Shown: positions 45,230 to 58,800, counted from the first letter of the stretch. The stretch: DNA of 64,000 nucleotides from Anisodus tanguticus (GCA_034509755.1 CM067555.1:8192142-8256141), one strand, 5' to 3'. The notes: generated by a model from the letters alone, not told the origin. A program made the numbers and translations.

Positions 45230-47312
45230 ATGTTTGGCTCTTCCACTTTCCAAGAAACAAACAATATTATTTCTCATCAAACTATAAACCCTAATTTTGC
45301 TTTTCATGATCCTCTCATCAACATGAATCAAGATCATGGCCACAATAATTATCAAGATTTTGACACTTCATTTCTTGATCAGTTGGTTTATGGTGATCAA
45401 GAATATTCCAACTCAAATAATAGCTATAATGCTTCACTTTATTCACAAAATAATCTTTTCATGCAGCAGGAGATAAGCACTAGTACCTATAGTGGAAACT
45501 CCTCATCAGCTAGTTCATTTGATGCCACACCAACCAATATTCACATGAATGAGTAAGTCACTAAACTATGTAGACGGGTGGAGTTAAGATTGAGTTTATA
45601 ATTCAGAATTCTAGAAAAGATAGGTTACTGGGTTCTGACTAAATTATTTATACGTATTAAGTGAATTTTTTAAAATAACTATAGGGTTTAGGTGAAAGCT
45701 ATTGGATTTTATCAAATCCACAAGCAAAATTGTAGTTCCACCTCCATAAGTAGATGAATAATAAGTATTGATAATTATTCAATGATTTTAATGGTTTATT
45801 TATTTAATTACTAGTTTGATTGATTTTGGTGTTTTATAGAAATTCAAGCATGGAGGTAGAGAAAGAGAAGAAGGGTAAAAAACATGTTATTGCTTTTAGA
45901 ACAGAGACTCAGCTTGAGATATTGGATGATGGATACAAATGGAGGAAATATGGGAAAAAGAAGGTGAAAAGCAACACAAATCTAAGGTAAATAATATGTA
46001 TGTACTATATTTGCTTTTGAAGGTGGACTATTTTAGAAAGATATTCTAGGATTATTGTACTAAATATAACAAAGCCAATTATTGGGTGCCAGAAGCCGTT
46101 GATATATATGTTTGCTTATAACATACAATTAGTAAGATTATAATCTCAAACTTGCATTGAATCCAATCTACTTTTAGGCCTACATAGAGAACTAGACAGA
46201 GACAAAATGTATAGATTAAAAAATTATTCAATATATATACACATGATGTGCCCCATTATCATCTAAATATGGTCTGATTGAACTGCGCTTGAGTCACGTG
46301 ATTCTGAAAATGTTGTTTCGCCACTTAAAAAATAAAAATTAACGATGGATAAATTGTATATCAAAATAATAAAATTTATCGCTAATCCTATTTAGTGATT
46401 GATTAATAATAGATTATTAAAAAATTTGTTAGTTATGAATAATTTAATAACAAATCGGTGATGAAATTTATAGTTATAAATTCTATTTTCGTTTAGCATT
46501 TTCATCCCCAAACTCAAACATTAAGAATGAAACATAAATAAATCTTAAAGTAAAGGGAGAAGATATTCTTAAGGACCTACTTGTTAATTTACAATGTGTA
46601 TCTTGAAGACTTGGACTAGTAAAGTCTACGAATGATGCAGATATGTGCTGCATTCATTCTTGTCGGTACCTATCGAATTTATTCCAAAATCTACATATAA
46701 ATTTTAGATTCTTCTGACCTACTTTGAAAACTTTTCATAATCACACGGAATAAAGTTGTACCAAAACACTTATAAATTTTTAGAATCGTGGAGAGCTAAT
46801 AAAAATTAGGATACAATATTGAAAGATAAAAGTCCTAAAATAGACGATACTAATTAGTTGTGATTAAAGTTTAGTCCTATTACTTTATTAGGCATACAAT
46901 TCATTAAGAGTTGTTTAGTCTTGTTAAAGACTTGCATATACTAAACACAAAATGTGGAGAACTTCTGTCCTACTAAAAAACTCGATATTAGTTTATAAGA
47001 GCTAGTGGACTGAAATGGCTTAATTGAAGCTACATGATAGTTTACTTGAAATTGAAGCACAAGAATATCATCAAAAGGGGGAAACTAAATTACTAATGAT
47101 TTCTTTACAAATTGGGGAAACTAAACAGGAATTACTACAAGTGTTCAAGTGGAGATTGCAAAGTAAAGAAGAAGGTAGAAAGAGATGGAAATGATTCTAC
47201 CTATTTGATAACCACATATGAAGGCATACACAACCATGAAAGCCCCTTTGTCAGTTACTGCAATGAAATGCCAACAATTAGCTTATTGAATGAATCAACT
47301 TCTTCGTGGTGA
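45230..47312 (+). CDS. WRKY transcription factor, group IIc-like with WRKYGKK core (217 residues)
   Basis: Exons: 45230-45552, 45840-45986 and 47129-47312; introns start GTAAGT and GTAAAT and end TATAG and ACAG. The second intron lies inside the WRKY domain after an arginine codon split AG|G, the position conserved in group II/III WRKY genes. The acidic, Asn/Ser/Gln-rich N-terminus (1-110) is followed by a basic stretch (113-123). The domain runs from about 137 to 196: WRKYGKK at 142-148, then C162-x4-C167-x23-H191-x-H193, a complete C2H2-type zinc site. The protein should act in the nucleus. Established knowledge: WRKYGKK proteins (AtWRKY50/51/59, tobacco NtWRKY12) bind the classical W-box poorly, and NtWRKY12 prefers a TTTTCCAC element; they act in defence signalling. 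The orthologue is not fixed here, so no symbol is given. The frame is intact and the splice sites are good. Confidence 0.92.
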
Positions 47313-48479
47313 TCTTCTTGAGGAGAACAATCAAGACTTTATTAGTTTCATAATTAAGAAACATTGTTATGTGTATTATAGGGGAAAATAATAAGTGTTT
47401 TTCTAATTGCTTACTCGTCGTACATAATCATGTGAAATATAATATGTAGATAGCGTTATTTATGATTTATTAATGATATTTTTTGTCGTTAATTATAATT
47501 TGCTTACTGCATTATTTAGTTGCAGAACTATAATACCTTTTGTTTAAGAATTTAATTAATACATCTTGATAGAACAAAAGAAGTATGCTATCAATGTACT
47601 TTAATTATTAGTTATAATAAGTTATGGAGTATATCACTTTATTCTTGAAGTTGCATATATCAGTATTATTGCTACGGATGGTTAATCGAATCGAACTCTT
47701 CATATAGTCCTTTTTCTGTGTGGGAAAAGATGGCGAAACTTTCGCCGCTAAAGTAATTTTTTCATTTAACATTAATGAACTTGCAATTTAAATCGTGTGG
47801 TAAAAAATATGGGAGAAAGTACAATTCTACTGATTTATATTGCAAAACTATAACCAAAAACTTACGTTGCAAAAATATAGCCCCAAAATACTTTTATACA
47901 ATGTTATACATTTGTATACAAAAGACAAGTACATTATGTATATAGGTTATGAAAGTGTATAATGTGTAGGTATATATACTAAAAAAATATAATTATACAA
48001 TATTATACACGAAAATACGCACTTACACGCATTTATACACAATTATACAATATTGTATAAGTGGATATAAAACATAGTTCTGAACTGGTTTTGAATAAGA
48101 ATTCCACTTTTATACAAGACAAATACATTATGTATATGTATAAGAATGTATCATAGTGTATAAGAGTTATGTATACACCCATATACACTATTATACAAAA
48201 ACTAACTCCAACACCACCAACGACGAAGCAGCAGCCCCCAACCATCGTCGGAGTTTCGTTATCCGGAGAACTCCAACACCAACAATGACGGAGCAACAAC
48301 AACGGAGCTCACTGCCTCTCTGACTAGCAGCAACGGACTTTCAACTCCTGGAGAAAATTCAAACCCTCAACCATCGCTACAGAAATTTACAATCATCTCG
48401 ATCTTCGATCGGCTCGGCCGCAGTTGAACCCTAACTCCCGCGTCGGAACAAACACTATAACTCAGTGCCTTCATTCTAC
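47313..48479. other. AT-rich DNA with TATACAA-type repeats
   Basis: 47870-48185 is dense in TATACA/TTATACAA motifs, followed at 48190-48460 by a GC-richer stretch with CAACACCAACGACG-type repeats. The pairing of an AT-repeat block with an ACGACGG block resembles the interior of the long-TIR element at 15993-17958, but no terminal arms were found. Confidence 0.4.
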
Positions 48480-48790
48480 CTCCGCTTCTGTCCTTGATTA
48501 GTTGGTTCGAGAACTATGCCACCTCGACAGAGACTCCAAATTGGACATTTCTCGCGGGTTACTGAAGCTCCAATCTGCCCTCGAAGCCTCTGATTCTCGT
48601 TTTGTAAGTCTTTTCGTAAAAGGTATAGGTTTCTCCCTCTCTGTTCATCTCTATCTCTCCCTCGACGAGATGGAGCTCCGACCACCTCGCTCACCACCAT
48701 CAGATCAGAGAGGGGGGGGGGGGGGGGGGAGAGAGAGAAGAGGAGTAGGAGGAGGAGGAAGTGAGTCATTTTTTGTAAGATTTTAAAAGG
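48480..48790 (+). other. Exon-like GC-richer stretch with 18-base G tract
   Basis: A frame of 94 codons (48502-48786) and an opposite one both cross a run of 18 G (48712-48729). The first 100 bases look exon-like and a GTAAGT donor-like site occurs at 48604-48609, but no protein family is recognised. Confidence 0.25.
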
Positions 48791-49550
48791 TGGTCAATTT
48801 TGATAACATTATTACCCTAATCAATATACAGAATAATTATTCCAAAAAATATTGTATCAGAAATGACAATTCTTCATTATGGAGACTCTATTTGTATTCC
48901 AACATGCTATCGAAAGGGAATTGAATCCTCTTCAGTAGCCTTTTATTCACTACTCCTCAATGGGGTATTTGACATATGCCTTGTGTATAATTAGTAATTA
49001 TGATTTGGATAATATTTATTATTTATCCTAATTTTAATGTTAAAACAGAGTAAACAAAAGAAGAAGAAAAACCCCAACAATTTACATGCATAGATTTTCT
49101 AAATTTCATTATTTCTTAATATATGAAATACAGTATTGCGAGTTCATCAACAAAAATAGATTTTCCAAATTTCATTCTTTTTTAAGAATAATTTTTTATT
49201 GTTTCTCACTCAATATTTGGTACGCGCATTAGGACCAAATTAAATTCGGATTCGCATCGAAAAATCTTATATCGGGAGTCAAAGCGCTCCCTAACAAACT
49301 ATCATGATAACTTTTCAAGTTATGTAACCAAGTTATGTAGTTCAAGTTGACTACTGTTCTTCATTGCTTCTCAATCTAGTAATCATTGTTGTTATTTTTA
49401 TATATTATAGAGAGGGTTCAGGGTTCAAGTTTAATGAATTCTGTACACATGCCACATATCAAACGGAAAAGGCTATTGGAGAAGATCCAATCCCCGCCAT
49501 AATCATCTCAAGTCTCAACATAAGAGATTGATCATATTAGTTACACTAAA
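48791..49550. other. Intergenic DNA
   Basis: AT-rich, nothing recognised. Confidence 0.4.
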
Positions 49551-49970
49551 GGGTTGTTTGGTGCAGCGCTGAGTTAGGCAGAAATTAATAATGTAGAAAT
49601 TATTTATATGATGATTAGTAATATGATTGTTAATGAATGATTGTTATTCGATGATCAATAAGAAAGATTATTGTTAGACAAGAACTATTAAAAGGTACTG
49701 TTATCTTTGAAGAGTTAGTTTAATCCCCGCATCATTAATTCACATATTCTTATTCCATAGTACATAAAATAAAACAAAAAAAATTGCATAATATATTCAA
49801 GTATTATTTATAAGAAGATGCAAAAATTGCAGTCAGATGTATAAGTTATGGCGAATTAAATGAAGAGACTAATTCATCTCATTCAAGTAACCTAATGAGG
49901 TAGTATTTGGTTATGTTTGAATTTAATGAAGAGATAATTAATTCTCTAATTCAAGCAACCAAACGGGTTG
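49551..49970. mobile_element. Candidate MITE with TTTGGT-type ends
   Basis: GGGTTGTTTGGTGC at the left and GCAACCAAACGGG at the right are imperfect inverted repeats. Just inside the right end a 42-base block (GAATTTAATGAAGAGATAAT ...) is present twice (about 49853 and 49919). Target duplication uncertain. Confidence 0.4.
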
Positions 49971-50270
49971 TAACGGAATTCTACTTTATCAACAGTTACA
50001 AAATCAAATGGAAATAACTCTCAAGAAAATACTTGCTCGAAATGTTTATACGCAAAAGCTTCCATCCCATCAAGCTTTTCGGGGCGACCGCCTATCGATT
50101 TGAATTTCCTCGCGCATATACATTATGATTGATTAATAAAATACACTTTAAAATAATATTATTTAACTAAGATTGAATGATAAATCTCATATAAAGGAAC
50201 ACAAGTCACACATTTATTATTTTTGTGCATGAACTAGGTTCGTACAAGTATTTTTGAGATTTCTTATGAC
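49971..50270. other. Intergenic DNA
   Basis: Nothing recognised. Confidence 0.35.
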
Positions 50271-50596
50271 ATTTTTTTTTTTTGCAATTAACAGACTTTT
50301 TATTAATCACCAAGTATTCTATACATAGCCAGAGCACACCACATCCCGGTTGCTCATTTCAATCTCCTATATTTCCAAACATAACATAAAGCCTATAAAG
50401 AACAAATAATATCAAAAAGCTTTTTTATTTTTCCTAACTCGTATGCACAATTAGTCTGTATTGTATGAACCAGCATATCCTTAGTGACATTCTTGCTCTT
50501 GAAGACTCTGGAGTACCTTCCACACCATACTTCATATACCACTGCTGCAAAACATGCCTTTAATAACACATTTGGAGGCTTTTTCGACTTGCTTTG

Positions 50597-50850
50597 CTAC
50601 TGAACCCACTTCCACCCTTGTTCCCATGCTAATATACTCCTCTGCCAGCCCAACCAATGCAATATCCTCTTCCATATCTCCTGAGAAAAGGAACATTCAA
50701 AATAAAGATGTTGGATGGTCTCAGGCTGATTATTGCATAAAACACAAGTACCATTAATTCTCATGCCCCATTTCAATAGCAGGTCTTTTGTTCTCATCCT
50801 ATCAAGAAAAGTCACCCATAAAATAAACACATGTTTAGGACAAGCTGAAA
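50597..50850 (-). pseudogene. LINE zf-RVT domain remnant
   Basis: The minus strand reads CPKHVFILWVTFLDRMRTKD, then C-x2-C (CVLCNN), then H-x4-C (HLYFEC) and WKRILHWLGW, the typical C-terminal zinc-binding region of plant LINE polyproteins. The upstream 150 or so residues linking it to the polymerase are missing. Confidence 0.85.
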
Positions 50851-52080
50851 GTATATATGTCCTAAAGACAATGTATAATAGGGACATAATATACTTGAAC
50901 ACATTCGTATTAATAATAAGATTAATATTTATGGCATTTGCAATTATTGAATTATTATTTGATTGTTTGTAATTATTCATTAATGTGCATCCCTTGAGCT
51001 TACGTTGTCATTAATAGATTGAGATATTGATGATAGAGCATAACTCTCAAAATAGCTTCGACTAATGATCATCGAGAATGAGATATCAATGGTATGTTAT
51101 AAGTCGACGTGTGGTCTGCATCACATTCTTGGAGAATGTAGCATGTCTCACATGCTATGAGTAATGGTTACTCGTGATGGACACATGGATACTTTTGGAA
51201 AGTATTGGTATACACTATTTGTTATACATGTCTGGAGTGTTATCAGCGTGTGGGAGATAAATGTCATTTGACTTGAGATCAATAAGCACATTGTTTACAG
51301 AGTAATGTACTTTGACCATGTCCTAAGCTTAAACTCCTTATAGGATAAGATGCGGCTTGTGTTGGGTGCATTATGATGTAAACTAAGGTGGTAGTTGAGC
51401 CAAGAATGAGATTCATTCCTCGATTGGATATTCGAGAGAGCACTCAACTTCTCAGTGATATTAGGTCGACCAAGTCATTGGCCAATGCAAGAGACATATT
51501 TAGAATATGGTCTAGTTGTCGACTAATATAGATGAGATGAAGTGATCAAGTCATTTGGATAGACACATTGCAAGTCCTAAGCTTGATCAAGTGTGTCGCG
51601 AATGAAAGGAATTTACCATCTCACATAAAGGTTATGTTTGTTGGATTCATGTAAACGTACTTCATATATTGAGTTCGTCGTACGGCGCAGTCTAGGAGTT
51701 CCGTATGGACCTTAATTGGATTAGTGTCGATATATGAAGGCCTATAGGGTCACATTATGTCTATTGTCTCTTCGATCTAAGGGTGTATTGATAAATTATT
51801 AAATATTCGATTTGGAATCGAGATATTTAAATTGATAATAACTATGAGATAATTTCTATTTGATGAAAATTATTTAATCAAGTCAAAATTGGATTTTGAA
51901 TTTAATTAGATGTGTTGAATATATAAACGAAACGAGGAACGTTTTTCTGGACGTAAGGCGCCGCGGCACCGACCCGGCAATGGGCCCAGTCAGACTGGCC
52001 AACTGCACCTCGATTTTTGGGCCAGGCTTAGAGCCCAACGCTAATCCGTTTTCTGACCTAAAATCCATTATATGTACAGA
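50851..52080. mobile_element. Unclassified 1.2-kb insertion in LINE
   Basis: Sequence between the two LINE parts has no LINE similarity and no long frame. It is AT-rich at the ends, with a GC-richer segment at 51950-52050 (CCGCGGCACCGACCCGGCAA). TATATG occurs at both junctions (about 50849-50854 and 52064-52070) and could be a short target duplication. It may be an LTR or non-autonomous retroelement fragment; unproven. Confidence 0.45.
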
Positions 52081-52084
52081 AACC

Positions 52085-54480
52085 ATGCTACTAGAGCCTT
52101 CCTTGATATAGTTGTCTCTCTTGTCCATAAATAACTCCGACAAGTTGCTTCTATGAGTTTGATCACTTTCTGTGGTAAGAAAAATGATTAGGACCAATAT
52201 GCCTGAATACCAAACAAAACTGATCTAATCATCTGTACTCTACCTGCATAAGATAGCCCCCTAGCCATCTATGATGTGATCCTTGCAGTTATCTTATCCA
52301 CCAAGGGTTGACATTGAGCTACGGTAAGTTTCTTTGTAGATAATGGCACACCCAAGTATTTGAAGGGTAACTCACCTATCTAATACCCAAGTAAGGATAA
52401 AATTACTTGCTTTGTATCATTATCCACCCCTCCAAAGTAGACTTGACTTTTCTGCATGTTTGCCTTCAACTCTGATGCCTCAAAAAACATATCAAATCTA
52501 TACCTTAATAATTGGACAGATCCTAAATCTCCCTTTGTAAACATGAGGAGATCATCAGCAAAGCATAAGTGGGTAATTCCCAGCCTTTGACACTTGGAAT
52601 GGTAGTTGAAATCAGGTTCCTCTTTTAGTGTACTGAGGCATCTATTCAGATATTCTATAATGAGTACAAACAAATAGGGGGACATTGGATCCCCATGTCT
52701 TAAACCTCTTTAAGCCACCATGTTATATGAGAGGATACCATTAATTTGAAAACTGTAACTTACAGTCTGCACACACAACATGATCCACCTCACCATTTGT
52801 TCAGAAATCCCAATTCTACCAGAATTTGCTGAATGAAACATCATTCCACAAAATCATAAACCTTCTGGATGTCTACTTTGATCATACACCTTGGGGAGAT
52901 GTGTTTCCTTGTGTACCCCTTGACCAACTCATGGCTTAGTAAGATATTATCAGATATAACTCTCCCTGGTATGAAAGCTGACTGGTTTAATCCTACTAGT
53001 CCATCAATTATTCCCCTAATTCTGTTAGAGATCACCTTAGATATTATCTTGTACAAGGTAGAACAACATGCAATAGGCCTGAAATCCCTAACTGTCTCAT
53101 GATGAGAAGCTTTAGGGATCAGGGTCACTACAGTGTTGTTCACAACTCTGAGTAGTCTATTTTCCTTAAAGAATTCCTGCACTGCATTACAGACATCCTC
53201 CTGAATTATAGGCCATGCCTTCTTGAAAAAATAGGAGTTAAAATCATCAATCCCTGGTGGTTTGTTTTAATCAATGTCAAAAAGTGCTCTCTTAATCTCC
53301 TTTTAAGTAACAGGTGCACATAATTCTCTTTGTTGAGTAAGAGAAAGTCTAGACCCATTTCTCATAATCCTGACATTAATAGTTGCCAGATGCTCTGCCT
53401 GAGACCCTAGTAATCCCTAATAGAATTTCAAGATCTCATTTTCTATCTCCTCATGCTTGATCAATATTCTGCTTGCCCCATCCTGCAGTACTGAGATGCT
53501 ATTGAAGTTGGATCGTGCCTTCATACATGCAAAAAAATACTTATTATTACCATCACCTGAGTTGATCCAGTGTGCTTTAGATTTCTGCTTTAATGTTCTC
53601 TCTTGGAGGTCAGACCATCTCTGTAAGTTTGCTAAAACAGCATTTTCTTGTTGTGCTAACCCCTTATCCACACCATTGCACAATATCTGAGTCACTTGTG
53701 TCTAAATAAATTACAGTTTCTCCCTAGCTTCCTGCTCTCTCCTATCAAAACTACCCATATGGTTTTTGCATTAGGTGTTTCAAGGGGTCCGTACAAAGCT
53801 TGAGTTTTTGCCATACTTTGTACATGACACTCCCTTGCATCTGTGTGCTCCATATAGCCCCCACTACTTGTAGGAATTCCTTATGCTCAGCTAGAATGTT
53901 CAGAAACCTAAATGGTCTATTGGCTCCTCCATTAGGTTTGTGGTGCTCAATGTGGATGGGTGAGTGATATGAGAAGTTGTTTTCTCTAAATTGAGCAGTG
54001 AGATGTCCATGTTGTATAACCCATAAATCATTACACAACGCTCTATTAATAGTGTTTCATACATGTCCATTTGACCATGTATACAACCTCACAGATGCTT
54101 TCATATTAGCAAGGTTCAGAGTATCTATCACTTGATGTAAATCTCTTGTTTCTTGAACTACAACTCCCTGTCCACCTATTCTGTCTGTACATAGTAATGG
54201 AGTGTTAAAATTTTCACAGATGCACCAAGGAACAGTGATGCTTGGTCCCAGTCTGAGTATCCCTTCCCATAAGCTTTTCCTTTCCTCAGTGGTGTTCTTC
54301 CCATAAACTATAGTCAACCAGCAATGAAAATCAGTTGCCCTATCATTAATTGTTGCATGAATATATTGATCATGCACCTCCTCAATTGTTACTCCTATGT
54401 CACAGACTATACAGGGTTGGGTCTGCCATAGTGTTCCAAAATCTCGCTATGTATGAGTAAGAAGGGGTTTCACCTACCAC
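52085..54480 (-). pseudogene. LINE endonuclease-reverse transcriptase pseudogene
   Basis: Endonuclease region 54377-54057 (FHCWLTIVYGKNTTEERKSL, then a damaged DFN-type block CENFNTPL, LYTWSN). The linker at 53695-53417 has KSKAHWINSGDGNNKYFFA. Polymerase at 53182-52841 has VVTLIPKASHHETVRDFRPI and SAFIPGRVISDNILLSHEL. The active-site part at 52685-52380 has LCFADDLLMFTKGD with FADD intact. The thumb continues to about 52085 (VIKLIEATCRSYLW). Stops near 52380, 52840, 53210, 53410, 53750 and 54045 disable it. In active relatives this protein nicks target DNA and copies its own RNA there. Confidence 0.88.
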
Positions 54481-54880
54481 ATACACCGCCAATGCATTAT
54501 GCCCCGAGGTTGCAGTACGATTCGTCACAAATAAGCTAGCCCATGGTTTGTTCTCTCCAATTTCCGCATCCAGTAGATTTCCATCCGATTGTGTTAATTG
54601 ATGGCTCTGTATCCTTTCTTACTGGTGTTGAGCTCGAAGATCCCACTTCTATCACTGCAGGACTAGCCGATATCGGCGCCGCCGGTGATTTGGGTAGGGT
54701 TTTTGTTGCACTCACTCGTTCACCCATTGCTGGTAGAGCCAACCTTCTATTCACCTCATTCTTATTCCGATCCATCGGTAAATCTCGTAAAATTTTCGTC
54801 CCGTCCCCTTTGCCATGGATTGACGGTCATGCTGCACGTTAGCAAGAAAGGCTAATCATGCGCCCTACACAATCCCTATT

Positions 54881-55694
54881 TTGCAACTAATTAGTTTAAA
54901 TTTTAAAATAAGTGTTAAAAATAAATGTAATTTTAGCCAAACCAATTTGGTTCAAAATAAGTATGGTGTTACAAATCGATGACGTTAATTATTTTTTTAA
55001 AAGTCTATCCTTATTCTAATAAATGATCTAAAAGTATAATAGGAGAGATAAATAGATTTTTGAAGGAGATGAAATTGGTAATTAATCAAATGATTCTTAT
55101 GATGAATGTTATAAATAAATTTTCAATCAATATATCAAAATCTTAAACGATATTTATAACTGGACAAGAGGTAATATATAACTATAAGAAAAATATACTG
55201 GACAAGAGATAATATATAACTACAAAAAAAAAGTTAAATTGACTCTTGAACTTTAAAAATTTCCCCACTTTTTAAAGGTGGGAAGGAATCTGTTATTACA
55301 TTAGTGATTGTTTTAGAGAGATGAGAGATAGTAATTAAGAAAATATTGATAAAATTTAAATTATTTAACAAAATTTAAGGAAAATTTAGACAAATTAGCA
55401 TAGTTGAAAGACAAAATTTATCATTTTCCTAGTAAAAAATGCTCACATGTTAAATAACTTCTATCACTAGTAATGTGTATATATAGTTAATAAGAGCAAA
55501 TCTAACACATTTTTATAACGATAATGACAGGTTTCACCCCAATTATTAACGGAGAATAAATTTAAACCATCTCATCTCATGTAAAGTAGTAATTCAAAAG
55601 TAAATATGGATTCCCCCTAATTACAAAGATAATAATTACACAATGTAACAATTACTACAACTTACATAATGATGTCCAAACACACCCTAATTAT
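54881..55694. other. AT-rich intergenic DNA upstream of Rab gene
   Basis: No repeat identified. The promoter of the Rab gene should lie in the last few hundred bases; no convincing TATA box seen. 55695-55825 is the probable 5' leader. Confidence 0.4.
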
Positions 55695-55825
55695 TTGCTT
55701 ATTTGTCCAACAAAAAAAAAAACGAAATTGGCGCCGCTTTTTTCTGGTCTCTCTCTACAACCCCCAGATTTGAAATCCCAAATTCCAAAAGGGGAAACAA
55801 ACAGGGTTCATTTCCTTTTTTCGCC

Positions 55826-58800
55826 ATGTCTATTCGTAGAAGAACCTTGCTTAAAGTCATCGTCCTCGGCGATAGTGGGTACGTTCCTTTTTTCCCCCTT
55901 TTCTGCAATTTGAGAAATTTCTGATCCCATGCTAGTCATTTCGCAAAATATTGCAGCATATAGTGTTAATTTAATTTCTATTTTTGTTTCTGTTTTCAGG
56001 GTTGGTAAAACGTCATTAATGAACCAGTATCCTTTTCTAATACATTCCCTAATTTTTGGGGTCAACCTTAATTCTTCTTTCTTTTCTTTTTTTAACAAAT
56101 TGGGTTTTGGGAGTATCTCAATTTTCTATTACTCCCTCCGTTTCAAAATAAGTGGTGTTTTTAGCTTGGACACACCCCTTCAATTGCTGAAGCGTAGAAA
56201 GTTTGGGAGTGTTTTTACTAACTTATCCCTAATTAAAATTTACCTCTTTCTAGAAAAAGAAAAGCTACATATTAATGATTGTTGATTATGTAATTAAGGG
56301 TAATTTTGGAAGTTTTTAAAATCCTAAAGCACCTCTTAGTTTGAAACAAAAAGTCTAAAACACCACTTATTTTGAAATGGAGCGAGTATTAGCTTTCAGA
56401 ATTTGGGTAACTTATTAATGGCATTGCAAATACTTACTATATGTATTCTTGTTTTCAGCTCTTTTATTTAATGTATATTGCATTATGCTTTTTTAAAGTA
56501 GTTGTGCATGTGGGTCTTTGACTATTAGCAAAGATATGTACACAAGAAGTTCAGTCAGCAATATAAAGCTACAATTGGAGCTGATTTCGTGACAAAGGAA
56601 CTTCAAATTGATGACAGGCTTGTTACACTCCAAGTGGGTTTCTTGCCTATTGATATGTGAAAAGTCTTTATGTGCTCAAATGCATAAGAGTAGCTGAACA
56701 ATTTTGGGGTTATGTGTTTGCTGAATGTGTTTTTGTTCTGGTTTGGTAGATATGGGATACGGCTGGCCAAGAGAGATTCCAGAGTCTTGGAGTTGCATTT
56801 TATAGAGGTGCCGATTGCTGTGTTTTGGTCTACGACGTCAATGTAATGCGATCCTTTGATAACCTTGACAATTGGCATGAAGAATTTCTCAAACAGGTTG
56901 GGTGATTATTCTCCGTGGATTCATTTGTTTTTTTCTTGTTGAGTGGCTTAGGGTATCTTGACTGTTTCATACATTGCTAAGAGTCATGTTATCAACAAGT
57001 AGGCAAACGCGTCTGAGACGCTTAGGATGTACATGTCTTATTTGAATCCTGATGGGGGTTATTTTCCATATTTTTATTTAGGGACTAGAACTAATTTTAG
57101 GTGCATTGTTTGTTTTGATGGTAAGCAACTTATACTCAAAAGACCAATAAATAAAGGTATACATATTTAGGAATTAAACAGGGAATTGCAGAATGTCCTA
57201 AAAGATTGCATTTCTTAGATTAAACTGGTTATATGTTAATAGAAAATGCCCTTCATCTTCTACACTACATGTCCTCTTTTGCTTAAGCATGGAGCAGATT
57301 TGTGAACCAATTGAAGAGAAAGGGAGAACAGAAAGAGCCATAAATGGGTATTGTTGTTGTAGGTGCATCAATCAAAGTCTTGTTTGGTTGCATATGTTAG
57401 TTGACTACCCATAATCTTCCATATAAGTGGGGAACATGTAAATATTTAATGCTTTTCGAGACGAAGAATGTGCAAAAGTCCGAGAGATGATTTGACAAAT
57501 TTACTGAAGGATTTATGGGCAAATTATAATCATGTGTTTAATGCTTAAACCTTGCTATTAGAAGATGAGGAGAGTTAGAATTGAAAAAGCAACAAAGAAA
57601 CTAGCTGCTTGTCCTTCATAAGATACCTGTAAAAATGGGAAATGGACATTTTACACCTCTTTCATTTAGATTACAACAATAACTACGCCTCAGTCCCAAA
57701 CAAGTTGGGGTCGGCTATTTGAATCTCCATTTCTTCATTTAAGCTCATTTCATATCATCATTAAACTAAAGAATGTATGTCTTGCTGGCAACAACCAGAA
57801 CTAAGCCTCAATCCCAAGCAAGTTGGGGTTGGTCATATGAATTCTTTTAGTCCATGTTGCTCTATTTAAGCTCATATCTGTCCTATATTATGTAAAATAA
57901 AAATAAAGAGCACTGGAAGTTCTCTATATTTTCTACTAGTGTATAGATTGCTGACAAGACGAAAAAACTATCTTCTAATATGAGATTCTGACCGGTTTTT
58001 AAAACTAAAAGACTCCTAGAAAATATTGGACCTAAAATAAAACATATTGGCATGATTAAAACTTAATTCCAACTCATTGGCATTGCTTTGATAGATCTCT
58101 TTTCTTTAATTATGCCCTATTTTGTGCCAGGTCTGCATTGATTTAAAGAGAAATTAATCTAAGCACAACACAACGTATTTTATAGAAGTAGCTGATTCCT
58201 GCAACTTCTTTCCTGTTTAAGATCCTGATAAGTAAATGATTTGGGATTATGTTGTGCATCTATAGAGTTTCACGTATAAGTCTATACATCCAAATCTTAA
58301 TTGGACTACTTCTGTTGTAAATTTGGATGTATTATCATTTCCTCACGCAAATATTATGTTGCTGATTGTTGAATTAAGATTAGTTGTGTGATCCATGTTA
58401 ACCAACATAATTTATTGATATGCAGGCTAATCCACCAGACCCTAAAACATTTCCTTTCATATTACTGGGGAACAAGATTGATATAGATGGCGGAAATAGC
58501 CGAGTGGTAAGGCAATGGCAATGGTAGACTTTTCAAATTATGGTCTTTGGATTGTGTGTAACACTTGCTTTTGATTGATCCTCTATGGAAGTTTCCTTTT
58601 TTTATGTTCTCTCTCTGCAGTATTGTGATTGATTTGTCTTTTGCATGCTGAACAGGTTTCTGAGAAGAAAGCAAAGGAGTGGTGTGCTTCAAAAGGGATA
58701 CCTTACTTTGAGACATCAGCAAAAGAGGATATAAATGTTGATGCTGCATTCTTGTCTATTGCAAAAACTGCTTTGGCCAATGAGCACGAGCAGGATATGT

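Larger units (their letters stand above)
50271..54880 (-). mobile_element. L1-like LINE, interrupted and decayed
   Basis: Minus-strand order: an ORF1 N-terminal scrap (about 54842-54536), endonuclease, reverse transcriptase and a C-terminal zinc-binding region, ending in a poly(A) tail visible as T-run 50273-50284. ORF1 is largely deleted, and its start runs almost directly into endonuclease-like sequence. About 1.2 kb of unrelated DNA separates the polymerase end (near 52085) from the zinc region (near 50840). Confidence 0.85.

Noticed and set aside
48476..48786. Opposed 94-97-codon frames as a small gene
   Set aside because: Both owe their length to crossing an 18-base G tract; no homology recognised. 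Recorded only as an exon-like stretch.
55695..55924. Frame starting upstream of the Rab ATG (55703) giving an N-terminal extension
   Set aside because: Rab7 proteins start just before the RRRTLLKV block; the ATG at 55826 gives the normal N-terminus, and the extension is 5' leader.
58488..58530. tRNA-like A-box sequence TAGCCGAGTGGTAAGGC
   Set aside because: It resembles the D-arm of a serine or leucine tRNA, but it is explained by the end of Rab exon 5 plus its splice donor, and no anticodon arm, T-arm or B-box follows.
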